The notes: generated by a model not told the origin, from the letters alone. 64,000 nt of DNA from Actinoplanes missouriensis 431 (GCF_000284295.1 NC_017093.1:4092001-4156000), one strand, 5' to 3'; shown: positions 51,268-59,550, counted from the stretch's first letter. Made by a program: numbers and translations.

Positions 51268-51279
51268 CGACGCTGTGTA

Positions 51280-51436
51280 CCGGCCGGTCCGGCTGGTACA
51301 CAGTGCTGTCCGAGACGCTGCTGACAGCACTGCTGACCAGCTCGCCTCGCCCGGCTGGTCAACAGTGCTGTCGCGCGCCCGTTTTGTCCACACTGAGTGC
51401 CAGCCGGCATAGGCGTTTCCAAGATCTGCGACTCGG
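51280..51436. repeat. Dispersed palindromic repeat, second full-length copy
   Basis: Aligns end to end with 24640-24794. Internally, GTACCGGCCGGTCCGGCTGGTAC is a near-perfect palindrome and CAGTGCTGTC/GACAGCACTG form inverted arms. It ends with the same TTCCAAGATCT. No coding support. Confidence 0.78.
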
Positions 51437-51455
51437 CTGACGCGATACGAACTCC

Positions 51456-51495
<40 letters not shown>

Positions 51496-51514
51496 GGGCG
51501 CGTGACGTGACCGC

Positions 51515-52000
51515 TCAGCCGTCGATCTTTTTGACCGCCTCGCACAGGTCACTCATCGGGTCACGCTCCTGCGCGCTGCACGCCACCCTCTGCAGCAACC
51601 CTCGCAGCGTCTCCGCCGCCTCCGGCTCCAGCGACGCCAGCACATGCGCCTCCACGTGCTCCAACGCCGCCCGATGCGCCTCCCGCGACGCCCGCCCGGT
51701 CTCGGTCGCCACGATCAGGCGGCTTCGCCGATCAGCCGGGTCCGGGCGCCGCACCACGAGATCACGTTTCTCCAGGTCGTCGATCAGGTACGTGAGGATC
51801 GTCCGGTCGATGCCCAGATCCTCGGCGATCGCCCCCTGGTTCCGGGGTGGCGAGCCGACCGCCGCGGTCAGCACCTGATAACCACGCGGCCCGCCGGGCA
51901 GATCACGCAGGGCGTGCTCGGCGGCTTTCGCGTACGCGCGGAACACCACGCCCAGCATCCAGCCGAGATCACCTTCGAGGGGGGTCGTCACGTCCGCCAC
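51515..52000 (-). CDS. MarR-family transcriptional regulator
   Basis: About 161 residues from GTG 52000; GTG 51991 is also possible. The winged helix-turn-helix is GAIAEDLGIDRTILTYLIDDLEKRDLV, and the wing is RRPDPADRRSRLIVAT with the family's DxR motif. Dimerisation helices surround it. A near-perfect 13-bp inverted repeat lies in the 61-base gap to the divergent luciferase-like/hemerythrin gene and is the likely operator, so autoregulation plus control of that oxidoreductase is inferred. Confidence 0.88.
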   Translation of the reverse strand: MADVTTPLEGDLGWMLGVVFRAYAKAAEHALRDLPGGPRGYQVLTAAVGSPPRNQGAIAEDLGIDRTILTYLIDDLEKRDLVVRRPDPADRRSRLIVATETGRASREAHRAALEHVEAHVLASLEPEAAETLRGLLQRVACSAQERDPMSDLCEAVKKIDG

Positions 52001-52013
52001 AATACATGACGTC

Positions 52014-52042
52014 ACAGATCTTCTGTTTGACAGAACATCTGT
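52014..52042. promoter_or_regulatory. Probable MarR operator
   Basis: ACAGATCTTCTGT (52014-52026) and ACAGAACATCTGT (52030-52042) are inverted repeats with one mismatch, separated by TTG. Each arm also contains smaller internal symmetry (ACAGA...TCTGT). It lies midway between the divergent MarR and oxidoreductase starts and is AT-rich, as expected for an overlapping promoter and operator. Confidence 0.75.
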
Positions 52043-52061
52043 AAAGCGGCACAGTTGGATC

Positions 52062-53567
52062 ATGCCCGACTACGGCCACTCTCTCGAATTCGGCACCTTC
52101 ATCACGCCCGCCGCCACCGATCCCGACCGTGTGGTCGCCCTCGCCGTGCTGGCCGAACAGGCGGGACTCGACCTGGTCACGTTCCAGGATCACCCGTACC
52201 AAGCGGGGTTTCTCGACACCTGGACTCTGCTCAGCTTCGTCGCCGCCCGTACCCGGAATGTGCGGATGTCGGCGAACGTCATCAACCTTCCGCTGCGGCC
52301 GCCCGCCGTCCTGGCCCGCAGCGTCGCCAGCCTCGACCTGCTCAGCGGCGGCCGGATCGAGCTCGGACTCGGCGCGGGCGCGTTCTGGGACGCGATCGAG
52401 GCGATGGGCGGCGAGCGTCTCACCGCCGGCCAGGCCGTGCAGGCGCTGGAGGAGGGCATCGAGATCATCCGGCAGATCTGGGACGCGGAGACGCGTGGGG
52501 GAGTGCGGGTCCACGGCGACTTCCACCGGGTCTCCGGCGCCAAGCGCGGCCCGGCCCCGGCGCACCGGGTCGGCATCTGGCTGGGCGCCTACAAGCCGCG
52601 GATGCTGGCGCTGACCGGCCGGCTCGCGGACGGCTGGCTGCCGTCACTCGGCTACCTGAAACCCGGTGACCTGGCGTCCGGCAACGCGATCATCGACGAG
52701 GCCGCGCTGGCGGCGGGCCGCGAACCGCGGGACGTGCGGCGGCTGCTCAACCTCGCCGGTCCGTCCCACGGCGCCGAGGAGCTGGCCGAGCTGGCCCTGA
52801 CCGAGGGGATAAGCACGTTCATCCTGGCCGCGGACGAGCCGGACGTCATCCGGGTCTTCGGGGAGGAGGTCGCCCCGGCGGTCCGCGAGCTCGTGACCGC
52901 GGAGCGATCAGGGCAAGCGGCCCAGCTATCAGACAAGGAAACACCGAAGACCCCGATCAAAGCGACGAATCTCGGCGTCACCCCCACCCCCGACACCGGT
53001 GTACGGCGTAGCACCCGCACCCCCTGGGACGAGTCCACCCGCCCGACCGGTCCGGCACCCGACCCGGCCCGCACCTACACCCCGCACGAGCAGGCCTCCG
53101 GCCGTCACCTGGTCGAGATCCACGACCACCTCCGCGCCGAGCTCGCCCAGATCCACGACCTGATCGACCAGGTCGAGGCCGGGACCATGGACGTCGGCGC
53201 GGCCCGTTCGCACATCAACACGATGACCATGCGGCAGAACAACTGGACGCTCGGGACGTTCTGCGAGTCCTACTGCCGGATCGTGACCACCCACCACACG
53301 ATCGAGGACCGTTCGCTCTTCCCGCACCTCAAGCGCAACGACCCCCGCCTCGCCCCGGTGATCGACCGCCTGGAGCAGGAGCACCACGTCATCCACGACG
53401 TGCTGGAAGGCGTCGACAAGGCCCTGGTCGCGCTGGTGACGACCGACGGCGGGGGTACGGCCGGTCTGCGCGCCGCCGTCGACCTGCTCAGCGACACCCT
53501 GCTGTCGCACCTGGCCTACGAGGAGCGGGAGCTCGTCGAGCCGATTGCCAGGCTCGGGGTGCAGTAG
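52062..53567 (+). CDS. Luciferase-like (F420-type) oxidoreductase fused to a hemerythrin HHE domain
   Basis: A 501-residue fusion. Residues 1-285 are a bacterial-luciferase-like flavin/F420 oxidoreductase (FGTFITPAATDP, FQDHPYQ, RMSANVINLPLRPPAVLARS, LDLLSGGRIELGLGAGAFW, GIWLGAYKPRML). A threonine/proline-rich linker (286-342) leads to a hemerythrin four-helix bundle (345-500) with iron-site histidines and acids in HLVEIHDHL, TTHHTIEDRSLFPHL, LEQEHHVIHDVLEG and HLAYEERELVEP. The combination suggests a flavin enzyme coupled to an O2, NO or iron sensor. Divergent from a MarR gene, with an operator between. Its last 52 bases overlap the convergent GGDEF gene. Confidence 0.88.
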   Translation: MPDYGHSLEFGTFITPAATDPDRVVALAVLAEQAGLDLVTFQDHPYQAGFLDTWTLLSFVAARTRNVRMSANVINLPLRPPAVLARSVASLDLLSGGRIELGLGAGAFWDAIEAMGGERLTAGQAVQALEEGIEIIRQIWDAETRGGVRVHGDFHRVSGAKRGPAPAHRVGIWLGAYKPRMLALTGRLADGWLPSLGYLKPGDLASGNAIIDEAALAAGREPRDVRRLLNLAGPSHGAEELAELALTEGISTFILAADEPDVIRVFGEEVAPAVRELVTAERSGQAAQLSDKETPKTPIKATNLGVTPTPDTGVRRSTRTPWDESTRPTGPAPDPARTYTPHEQASGRHLVEIHDHLRAELAQIHDLIDQVEAGTMDVGAARSHINTMTMRQNNWTLGTFCESYCRIVTTHHTIEDRSLFPHLKRNDPRLAPVIDRLEQEHHVIHDVLEGVDKALVALVTTDGGGTAGLRAAVDLLSDTLLSHLAYEERELVEPIARLGVQ

Positions 53568-55003
53568 GCGCGGACCAGTCCCTTGCCGGCGGCCTTGGCC
53601 GCGTAGAGAGCGGTGTCCGCCTCGTGCAGCAACTCGTCCAGTGACCGTCCCGGCACCGACGACACGGTCACACCGACGCTGCCGCGCACTGCCGCCCCGG
53701 CGAATTCGCGGAGGATCCGGTCACCCACGGCGACGGCGTCGCCGAGGTCCTTCACAGCGGGTACGACCACCGCGAACTCGTCCCCACCGAGACGAGCCGC
53801 CGTGTCGCCGTCGCGCAGGGCCCGCGTGATCCGGCCGGCGGCGGTCCTCAGCAGCGCGTCGCCGGCGGCGTGGCCGTGGGTGTCGTTGACCGTCTTGAAG
53901 CCGTCGAGGTCGATCAGCAGCACGCCGGTGACCGTGCCCGGCCGGATCGTCGTGAGGGCCTGCTCACCCCGTACCTGAAAGGCGGTGCGGTTGGGCAGGC
54001 CGGTCAGCATGTCGTGGTGCGCGAGGTGGTCCAGCCGCCGCCGCTGGTCCTCCAGGTCGAGCACGAGACCGCGCACCACCAGCGAGTTCAGCAGCTGCCG
54101 GACGACCGCGAGGACCGACGTGCTGAGCAGCGTGCCGAGCAGCACCGGGCTGAGCGTCGCGTCCCGCACGTAGGGCACGATCACCGACACCAGCGCGACG
54201 ATCACCGGCAGGTGCGGCAGCGTGCTCCACATTCCGCTGAACTGGCTGCGGGTGCCGCTCTCGTCGGTCTCCAGGGTGCTGCGGCTGGCGACGGCGATGA
54301 CCAGCCCGGCGATCAGGTAGACCGCGCCGAGCCCGTGCGCGTACCAGGCGTCCCCGTCCGTGTGGTTGTGCACGCTGATCAGCGCGGCGAGCGCGAAGAG
54401 GGCGAGTCCGGCGGCGAGCACGCGCATGGCCCGGTACCGGCCGGCGTCGGTCCGGGAGATCAGCATCAGGGCCAGCGCCGCGGCGAGGATCTCGGCGCTC
54501 ACGGTCAGCCCGAACTGCGCGCGAGCGCCGGGCAGCAGTGCCTCGGCGGCCGGCCGGAGCGCGAACTGCCAGGCCGTCGCGAAGATCGCTCCGGCGACGG
54601 TGGCGACATCGATCAGGTACGTGCCGCGGGCCAGCCAGTTCGCGAACGGCGGCACGGCGATCAGGATGGCCGGCACCGCGACGACGGCCGCCGCGATGCT
54701 GGTGACCGAGGCCAGTGTGTTCAGGTGAGCTTGGGCGCCGGTCAGCGCGTCCACGGTGTAGAGCGTGTAGGAGACACCGAGCAGCCCGCCGGAGACCGCG
54801 CCGAAGGCCATCCCGAGGCGTTGCCGTCCCCGGTGGGAGCGGGTCTGCCGGGCGAACCCGGTGGCGGCGTACCAGCCGGCGGCCGCGATCGGCGCGCAGG
54901 CCAGCACGAGTCCGGCGGTCTCGGACAGGTGCGGCAGGAGCAGTTGCAGCACGAGGCCCGCGACGGCGATCACGCCGAGCCTCGTCAGCAACCGGTTCCT
55001 CAC
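53516..55003 (-). CDS. Membrane diguanylate cyclase (GGDEF)
   Basis: Synthesises cyclic di-GMP from GTP. Of 495 residues, the first 300 form about ten membrane helices in a sensor module similar in layout to that of the GGDEF-EAL gene 3 kb away. The GGDEF domain has HDMLTGLPNRTAF, LIDLDGFKTVNDTHGHAAGD and ARLGGDEFAVVVP. RDGD lies five residues before GGDEF, so the RxxD feedback-inhibition site is present. The C terminus ends in a serine-rich tail. It overlaps the luciferase-like/hemerythrin gene end by 52 bases. Confidence 0.9.
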   Translation of the reverse strand: MRNRLLTRLGVIAVAGLVLQLLLPHLSETAGLVLACAPIAAAGWYAATGFARQTRSHRGRQRLGMAFGAVSGGLLGVSYTLYTVDALTGAQAHLNTLASVTSIAAAVVAVPAILIAVPPFANWLARGTYLIDVATVAGAIFATAWQFALRPAAEALLPGARAQFGLTVSAEILAAALALMLISRTDAGRYRAMRVLAAGLALFALAALISVHNHTDGDAWYAHGLGAVYLIAGLVIAVASRSTLETDESGTRSQFSGMWSTLPHLPVIVALVSVIVPYVRDATLSPVLLGTLLSTSVLAVVRQLLNSLVVRGLVLDLEDQRRRLDHLAHHDMLTGLPNRTAFQVRGEQALTTIRPGTVTGVLLIDLDGFKTVNDTHGHAAGDALLRTAAGRITRALRDGDTAARLGGDEFAVVVPAVKDLGDAVAVGDRILREFAGAAVRGSVGVTVSSVPGRSLDELLHEADTALYAAKAAGKGLVRAYCTPSLAIGSTSSRSS

Positions 55004-55040
55004 GGCCTTTCCATCGGCAGCCGGCCGCCGCGATCAACGG

Positions 55041-55700
55041 TTAGGCGAGGCCGGTGATGCCGACCAGGATCAGGTCGAGGCCGGCGACGAACTGCTCGCG
55101 GTCGTCGTGCTCGCGCATCTGCCCGGCGACGTGCCGCAGGAACGGGAAGCCCTCCGGGTCCAGGCCCTCCCAGGCGGCGGCCTGGGTCGCCAGGATCGCG
55201 GCCCGGTCGGCGCCGGGCGGGTTCATCCGGGCGTTCGCGGCGTTCTGGCGCGCGGCGCCGAGGATGTAGAGCATCACCGCGGACGCCGCCATGAACTGCT
55301 CGGCGCCGGGCACGCCGAGCCGCTGGATCTGCTGCCCGATGCGCTCGCAGATCTGCAGCGTCACCGATCTCCACGGCCCGTCGGAGAGCTGGGCGCCGAC
55401 CCACGGGTGCTCGTCGATCGCGTCGAAGAGCACCAGCGCGATCGCCCGGATCACCTCCTGCGGCGTGCCGGTGGCGGCCTCGCCGGTCATCCCGCGGGTG
55501 AGCACCGCGTCGGTGGCCGCGTCGAGCAGCTCACCCTTGTTCGCGACGTGCCAGTAGATCGCGCCGGGCCCGGTCCGCAGGTGCGCGCTGAGCGCCCGGA
55601 AGGTCAGCCCGTCCTCGCCGGTGGTGTCGAGCAGCTCGACGGCGGCCTCGACGATGCGCTCCCGGGAGAGCCGCTCTGTGTTCCGCGTCCTAGTCGCCAT
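55041..55700 (-). CDS. TetR-family regulator of the adjacent MFS pump
   Basis: A 219-residue repressor starting at ATG 55700. The N-terminal helix-turn-helix is IVEAAVELLDTTGEDGLTFR then LSAHLRTGPGAIYWHVANKG, and the rest is the helical ligand-binding and dimer domain of the TetR_C type. The open frame to 55811 runs through the control region and is not used. Two identical-type palindromes lie between it and the divergent MFS gene, so it most likely represses both genes until a drug binds. Confidence 0.9.
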   Translation of the reverse strand: MATRTRNTERLSRERIVEAAVELLDTTGEDGLTFRALSAHLRTGPGAIYWHVANKGELLDAATDAVLTRGMTGEAATGTPQEVIRAIALVLFDAIDEHPWVGAQLSDGPWRSVTLQICERIGQQIQRLGVPGAEQFMAASAVMLYILGAARQNAANARMNPPGADRAAILATQAAAWEGLDPEGFPFLRHVAGQMREHDDREQFVAGLDLILVGITGLA

Positions 55701-55719
55701 GGACCCATCTTGACATGTC

Positions 55720-55761
55720 TGGAACGGCGTTCCAAGCTGATCCGTGTGGAACGCCGTTCCA
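55720..55761. promoter_or_regulatory. Twin TetR operators
   Basis: TGGAACGGCGTTCCA (55720-55734) and TGGAACGCCGTTCCA (55747-55761) are 15-base palindromes with centres 27 bases apart. They lie in the 77 bases between the divergent TetR and MFS starts. TTGACA at 55710-55715 could be a -35 box for the MFS gene. GAGG precedes the MFS start. Confidence 0.88.
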
Positions 55762-55777
55762 GAAAGCGAGGTCCCCC

Positions 55778-57220
55778 ATGACCAGCACCGTTCTCGAGGC
55801 GCGCGCGACATCGCCCGCCACCTCCCTGCGGGCCGTGTGGCCCGCCATCCTCGGGCTCTCCGTCGTCTTCCTCGTCGAGATGCTCGACAACTCCGTGCTC
55901 ACCGTCGCGCTGCCGACCATCACGCGTGAACTCGGCGCCTCCGCCACCGACCTGCAATGGATCACCTCCGGGTACTCGCTGCTCTTCGGCGGCCTGATGA
56001 TCGCCTTCGGGGCGATCGCCGACCGGTACGGCACCCGCCGGATGATGCTGCTCGGCCTGAGCCTGTTCGCCCTGGCCAGCCTCGCCGTCGTGGCCGTTCG
56101 CACCCCGGGCGAGCTGATCGCGGTCCGCGCCGCGATCGGGGTCACCGCCGCGATGACCGCGCCCGGCACCATGGCCCTCTGCTTCCGCCTCTTCGACCAG
56201 GAGAACCTGCTGATGCGGGCCACCTCCCTGATCGCCACGGTCGGCCTGGTCGGGATGGCCGTCGGGCCGACCGCCGGCGGCCTGATCCTGCAGGTCCTGC
56301 CATGGCAGACGCTGCTGGTGATGAACGTGCCGATCGCCGTCCTCGCGATCGTCTGCATCCGCCGCGGCATCCCGTCCGACGACCCGGCGAAGCGCAACAC
56401 CACGCCGCTCGACCTGCCCGGCGCCCTGCTCGGCACGGTGACCCTGATCCTCACCCTGTGGACCGCCACGCTCGCCGTCGAGGACGGCTGGGGGCAGGCC
56501 GCGCCCTGGCTGGCCGGCGCAGGCGCCATCCTCAGCGCCGCCGCGTTCGTGGTCCGCGAGCGGCGCACCGCCCACCCGATCTTCGACTTCGCCCTGATCA
56601 GGCGGCCGACGGTCTCGGCCAGCCTCGCCTACGAGGCCGCGATGGGCCTCGGGATGGCCGCCCTCGCGTACAGCGTCTCGCTCCAGCTGCAGCTGGTCTG
56701 GGGCTGGTCGCCGGCGCAGGCCGCGCTCGGCAACCTCCCGCAGGTCGTCGTCCTGCTCGCGGTCGGACCGTTCGTGGAGAAGTTCGCGAAGAGGCTCGGC
56801 ACCCAGCGGGCCGGCGCCCTCGGCGCGGCGGCGGTCGTCGCCGGCCTGCTCGTCTACGGGCTCCTCGGCCGGTACGACTACGTCTGGATCGCCGTGGCCC
56901 TGGCGCTCACCGCGGCCGGCATGCGGGTGGTCTCCACGATCGCCGGCGTCACCGTGATGCGCGGCCTGCCGGAGGACCAGACCTCCACCGGCGCCGCGCT
57001 CAGCGACACCAGCCAGGAGGTCGCCGGCAGCATCGGCATGGCCGTGACCGGCACCATCGTGGCCGCCGCCATCGCCGGCTCGCTCACCGAGATCGGCACC
57101 ACCGGCACCGGCGCCTTCGAGAACGCGGTCACCACCGCCACCCTGGTGCTCACCGCGATCTGCGCCGCGCTCGTCATCTGGGCGGCCCGCCGCGGCAGCT
57201 CGGTCAGGGACGCCTCATGA
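55778..57220 (+). CDS. MFS drug:H+ antiporter, DHA2 type
   Basis: A 480-residue, 14-helix permease. The first helix has VFLVEMLDNSVLTVALPTI, typical of the EmrB/QacA subfamily. Loop 2-3 is GAIADRYGTRRMML, and motif C appears as VGMAVGPTAGGLI. Substrate is probably a lipophilic or cationic drug. The start at 55778 has a GAGG site; the frame extends to 55715 through the operators, which argues against the longer form. Its stop overlaps a possible upstream ATG of the nitroreductase gene. Confidence 0.9.
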   Translation: MTSTVLEARATSPATSLRAVWPAILGLSVVFLVEMLDNSVLTVALPTITRELGASATDLQWITSGYSLLFGGLMIAFGAIADRYGTRRMMLLGLSLFALASLAVVAVRTPGELIAVRAAIGVTAAMTAPGTMALCFRLFDQENLLMRATSLIATVGLVGMAVGPTAGGLILQVLPWQTLLVMNVPIAVLAIVCIRRGIPSDDPAKRNTTPLDLPGALLGTVTLILTLWTATLAVEDGWGQAAPWLAGAGAILSAAAFVVRERRTAHPIFDFALIRRPTVSASLAYEAAMGLGMAALAYSVSLQLQLVWGWSPAQAALGNLPQVVVLLAVGPFVEKFAKRLGTQRAGALGAAAVVAGLLVYGLLGRYDYVWIAVALALTAAGMRVVSTIAGVTVMRGLPEDQTSTGAALSDTSQEVAGSIGMAVTGTIVAAAIAGSLTEIGTTGTGAFENAVTTATLVLTAICAALVIWAARRGSSVRDAS

Positions 57221-57237
57221 GGGGACCAACGGCCCTT
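57221..57237 (+). promoter_or_regulatory. Possible DosR/DevR-type box before the nitroreductase gene
   Basis: GGGGACCAACGGCCCTT lies between the MFS stop and the nitroreductase start. It resembles the GGGACC-N3-GGCCC element found before hypoxia-responsive nitroreductase and universal-stress genes in actinomycetes. Acg (Rv2032), a homologue, is DosR-controlled in Mycobacterium tuberculosis. Imperfect palindrome; functional assignment is inferred. Confidence 0.5.
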
Positions 57238-57270
57238 CTTCCCGTGCCTGCGGGGGAGTCTCGTGGAGGC

Positions 57271-58299
57271 ATGGAAGCCACACGTCTCGTCCCGCCGTCG
57301 CGTCAGATCCTGCTCGACTGCGTGCGTGCGGCCGCCCGCGCGCCGTCGCTGCACAACAGTCAGCCCTGGCTGTTCCGGGTCGATCCGCCCGCCGTCGAGG
57401 TGTTCGCCGATCCGGCGCGCCGCCTTCCGGTGGTCGACCCGGTCGGCCGGGAACAGCTGATCAGCCTGGGCGCGGCCGTCGTCACCCTGCGCATCGCGAT
57501 GCGCAAGGCCGGTTATCGGGTACGGGCGGAGCTGTCACCCGCACAGCCCGACATGTCCCCGGTCACCCGGTCCGTCGCCTCCCCGGTGACCGGGACCGTC
57601 GCCTCCTCGGTCGCTTCCTCGGTCGCCGGGAACGTCGCCTCCCCGGTCGCCCGGATCATCGCCGACCGTCCCGCCCACGCCGACGCGGTCACCGAGTCCC
57701 TGGCCGCCGCGATCCCGCACCGGCACACCAATCGCCGGCCGTTCGCCCAGGTCGCGGTCCCCGCCGACGCGATCGCCCAGCTCCAGGACGCGGCCCGCCA
57801 GGAGGGCGCCACCCTGACCGTGGCCGACCCGACCGGCCGGGACGCCATCCTCGGGCTGGCCCGGGAAGCCGACCGCTGGCTGCACGAGCGCCCGCACTAC
57901 GCCGAGGAGATCGCCCGCTGGACCGGCCAGAACGCCCGCCACGACGGGGTGCCCGAGTGGGCAGCCGGGCCGTGGGACGCCCTCGAGGTGATGCCGGTCC
58001 GCGACTTCGCCGGTGCCGGCGGGCCACGGGAGCCGTTCGAGCCGTACCCCACGATCGTGGTTCTCGCCACCGACGGCGACACCCCGCTCGACTGGCTGCG
58101 CGCCGGTCAGGCCCTGCAGCGAGTGCTGCTCACCGCCACCTGGCTCGGGCTGGCGACCACCCCGATCAGCCAGCCGGTCGAGGTGCCGGCGGTCCGCGCG
58201 AAGCTCACCCGGCGACCGGCGCAGATGGTGCTGCGGGTCGGGTACGGCCGGGTGGCCGGCCAGACCCCGCGCCGCCCGATCAGCGAGATGCTGCTCTGA
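57271..58299 (+). CDS. Acg-like nitroreductase-family protein
   Basis: A 342-residue member of the NAD(P)H nitroreductase fold, close to the Acg/Rv2032 type. The N-terminal ILLDCVRAAARAPSLHNSQPWLFRV matches the FMN-binding start of the family. PHRHTNRRPF (about 149-158) and the end QPVEVPAVRAKL...QMVLRVGYG are also characteristic. Acg proteins bind FMN but have lost classical nitroreductase activity. Residues 95-128 are a low-complexity xVAS tetrapeptide run. The start at 57271 follows GGAGG closely; ATG 57217 would add 18 residues and run through the putative DosR box. Confidence 0.85.
   Translation: MEATRLVPPSRQILLDCVRAAARAPSLHNSQPWLFRVDPPAVEVFADPARRLPVVDPVGREQLISLGAAVVTLRIAMRKAGYRVRAELSPAQPDMSPVTRSVASPVTGTVASSVASSVAGNVASPVARIIADRPAHADAVTESLAAAIPHRHTNRRPFAQVAVPADAIAQLQDAARQEGATLTVADPTGRDAILGLAREADRWLHERPHYAEEIARWTGQNARHDGVPEWAAGPWDALEVMPVRDFAGAGGPREPFEPYPTIVVLATDGDTPLDWLRAGQALQRVLLTATWLGLATTPISQPVEVPAVRAKLTRRPAQMVLRVGYGRVAGQTPRRPISEMLL
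57556..57654 (+). repeat. In-frame short repeat inside the nitroreductase gene
   Basis: GTCGCCTCC recurs at 57574, 57598 and 57634, with CGGTC/CGGTG steps between. Together they encode about eight imperfect S-V-A-S/P-V-T-G tetrapeptides. The spacing is in multiples of 12 bases, so copy changes preserve the frame. Confidence 0.8.
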
Positions 58300-58329
58300 C
58301 ACCGGCCGTGGATTCCCGGACCGCCGCCG

Positions 58330-58896
58330 TCACCCGGGCCCTGTCACCGACGACGGGAAGGCTTGCTTGACCGCCGCCGTCACCCGGGCCTCGTCGCCGG
58401 TGGCGAGCAGGTCCAGCAGCGCGCCACGAAGGACGGCCAGGGCCAGGGTGCGGCGCGCGACGCCCGCGGCGGTGTCCCGCTCGGCCGGCGCCTGACACCC
58501 GGCCAGCACGGTGAGCCAGTCGTCGACGGTGGTCTTCGCGAACCCGGCCCACGCCCCGTCCGGCTCGGTGAGCGACCGGGCGTAGGCCTCCGCCCACAAC
58601 CGCAGCAGCGGCCGGTGCTCCTCGGCGGCCAGCCACGCCCAGATCCGCTCGATCGCGTTCGGCAGATCCTCGGTGGCCTCGTCACCTTTCTTGTCGCCCA
58701 GCATTGCCAGCTCGTCCGTGCGTGCCCGGCTGAGCAGCGCCTTGACCAGACCCTCCTTGCTGCCGAAGAGGAAGAGCAGCACCCGCGGGCTGGACCCGAT
58801 CGCGGTGGCCAGCGGCCGCAGCGAGAGGTCCGCGAGCCCGTTGGCGAGCGCATACCGGTAGGCGGCTTCGAGAAGTTCGGCTTGCCGTGCGCTCAT
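58330..58896 (-). CDS. TetR-family regulator
   Basis: A 188-residue repressor. The helix-turn-helix occupies about residues 5-50 (LLEAAYRYALANGLADLSLR, PLATAIGSSPRVLLFLFGSK). Helical ligand domain residues 80-180 follow, and the C terminus is short. The start ATG 58896 is 17 bases from a perfect inverted repeat that lies before the divergent GNAT gene, so it likely controls itself and that acetyltransferase. It is convergent with the nitroreductase gene, 30 bases apart. Confidence 0.87.
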   Translation of the reverse strand: MSARQAELLEAAYRYALANGLADLSLRPLATAIGSSPRVLLFLFGSKEGLVKALLSRARTDELAMLGDKKGDEATEDLPNAIERIWAWLAAEEHRPLLRLWAEAYARSLTEPDGAWAGFAKTTVDDWLTVLAGCQAPAERDTAAGVARRTLALAVLRGALLDLLATGDEARVTAAVKQAFPSSVTGPG

Positions 58897-58913
58897 GGCG
58901 GTACTCTATCCTG

Positions 58914-58933
58914 ACTGAAACAGTCGTTTCAGT
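58914..58933. promoter_or_regulatory. Perfect TetR-type operator
   Basis: ACTGAAAC (58914-58921), AGTC, then GTTTCAGT (58926-58933): an exact 8-bp inverted repeat in the 49-base gap between the divergent TetR and GNAT starts. AGGGAG follows as the GNAT ribosome site. Confidence 0.87.
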
Positions 58934-58945
58934 AGGGAGTTCGTG

Positions 58946-59425
58946 ATGTCGCTGCGCAGGGCCGACCAACCCGGTGACCTGGACTGGATAGTCACCGCAC
59001 ACGGCGAGGTCTACGAGAGCCAGTTCGGCTGGGACACGTCGTTCCGGAAGCTGGTCGCCGAGATCGTCGCCGACTTCGCCGCCACCTGCGACCCGTCCCG
59101 TGAGGCCGCCTGGATCGCCGAAGCCGACGGCCGGCGTGCCGGTTGCGTGATGCTCGTGGCCGGCGCCGAGCCGGGCGTCGCCCAGCTGCGGGTGCTGCTG
59201 GTCACCGGGGCCGCGCGGGGCCTCGGCCTGGGTGGCAAGCTGGTGGCGGAGTGCCTGGCGTTCGCGCGCGAGGCAGGCTATCGACGGGTGACACTCTGGA
59301 CGGTCGACGAGTGCGTGTCGGCGCGCCGGATCTACGAGGGCGTCGGCTTCACGCTCACGGCGGAGGAGCCCCATCCCGGGTTCGGTCACCCCCTCACCGG
59401 CCAGACCTGGACCCTCGACCTCTGA
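58946..59425 (+). CDS. GNAT-family N-acetyltransferase
   Basis: A 159-residue acetyltransferase; GTG 58943 is an alternative start one codon earlier. The acetyl-CoA pyrophosphate loop is LLVTGAARGLGLGGKLVAECL (RxxGxG). The flanking strand VAQLRVLLV and the C-terminal CVSARRIYEGVGFTLTAEEPHPG complete motifs A and B. The end GHPLTGQTWTLDL resembles MarR-associated or drug-modifying GNATs. The substrate could be a toxic amine. It is probably repressed by the divergent TetR regulator through the palindrome between them. Confidence 0.87.
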   Translation: MSLRRADQPGDLDWIVTAHGEVYESQFGWDTSFRKLVAEIVADFAATCDPSREAAWIAEADGRRAGCVMLVAGAEPGVAQLRVLLVTGAARGLGLGGKLVAECLAFAREAGYRRVTLWTVDECVSARRIYEGVGFTLTAEEPHPGFGHPLTGQTWTLDL

Positions 59426-59550
59426 CGGCGGGCGTGTTGCCTTCTGGTGCGGAGCGCGCCTCAGCTCCCACGCAGAGCGCTGAATCGGCGGGCGTGCGGA
59501 GTTCCGGCGCGGTGACGGCTCCCCGCAGCCGTGGATCGGTGGAGAGTCGC

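Noticed and set aside
55957..57270. In-frame extension of the nitroreductase frame into the MFS gene
   Set aside because: It is an out-of-frame shadow of the transporter; the nitroreductase homology begins at about 57271.
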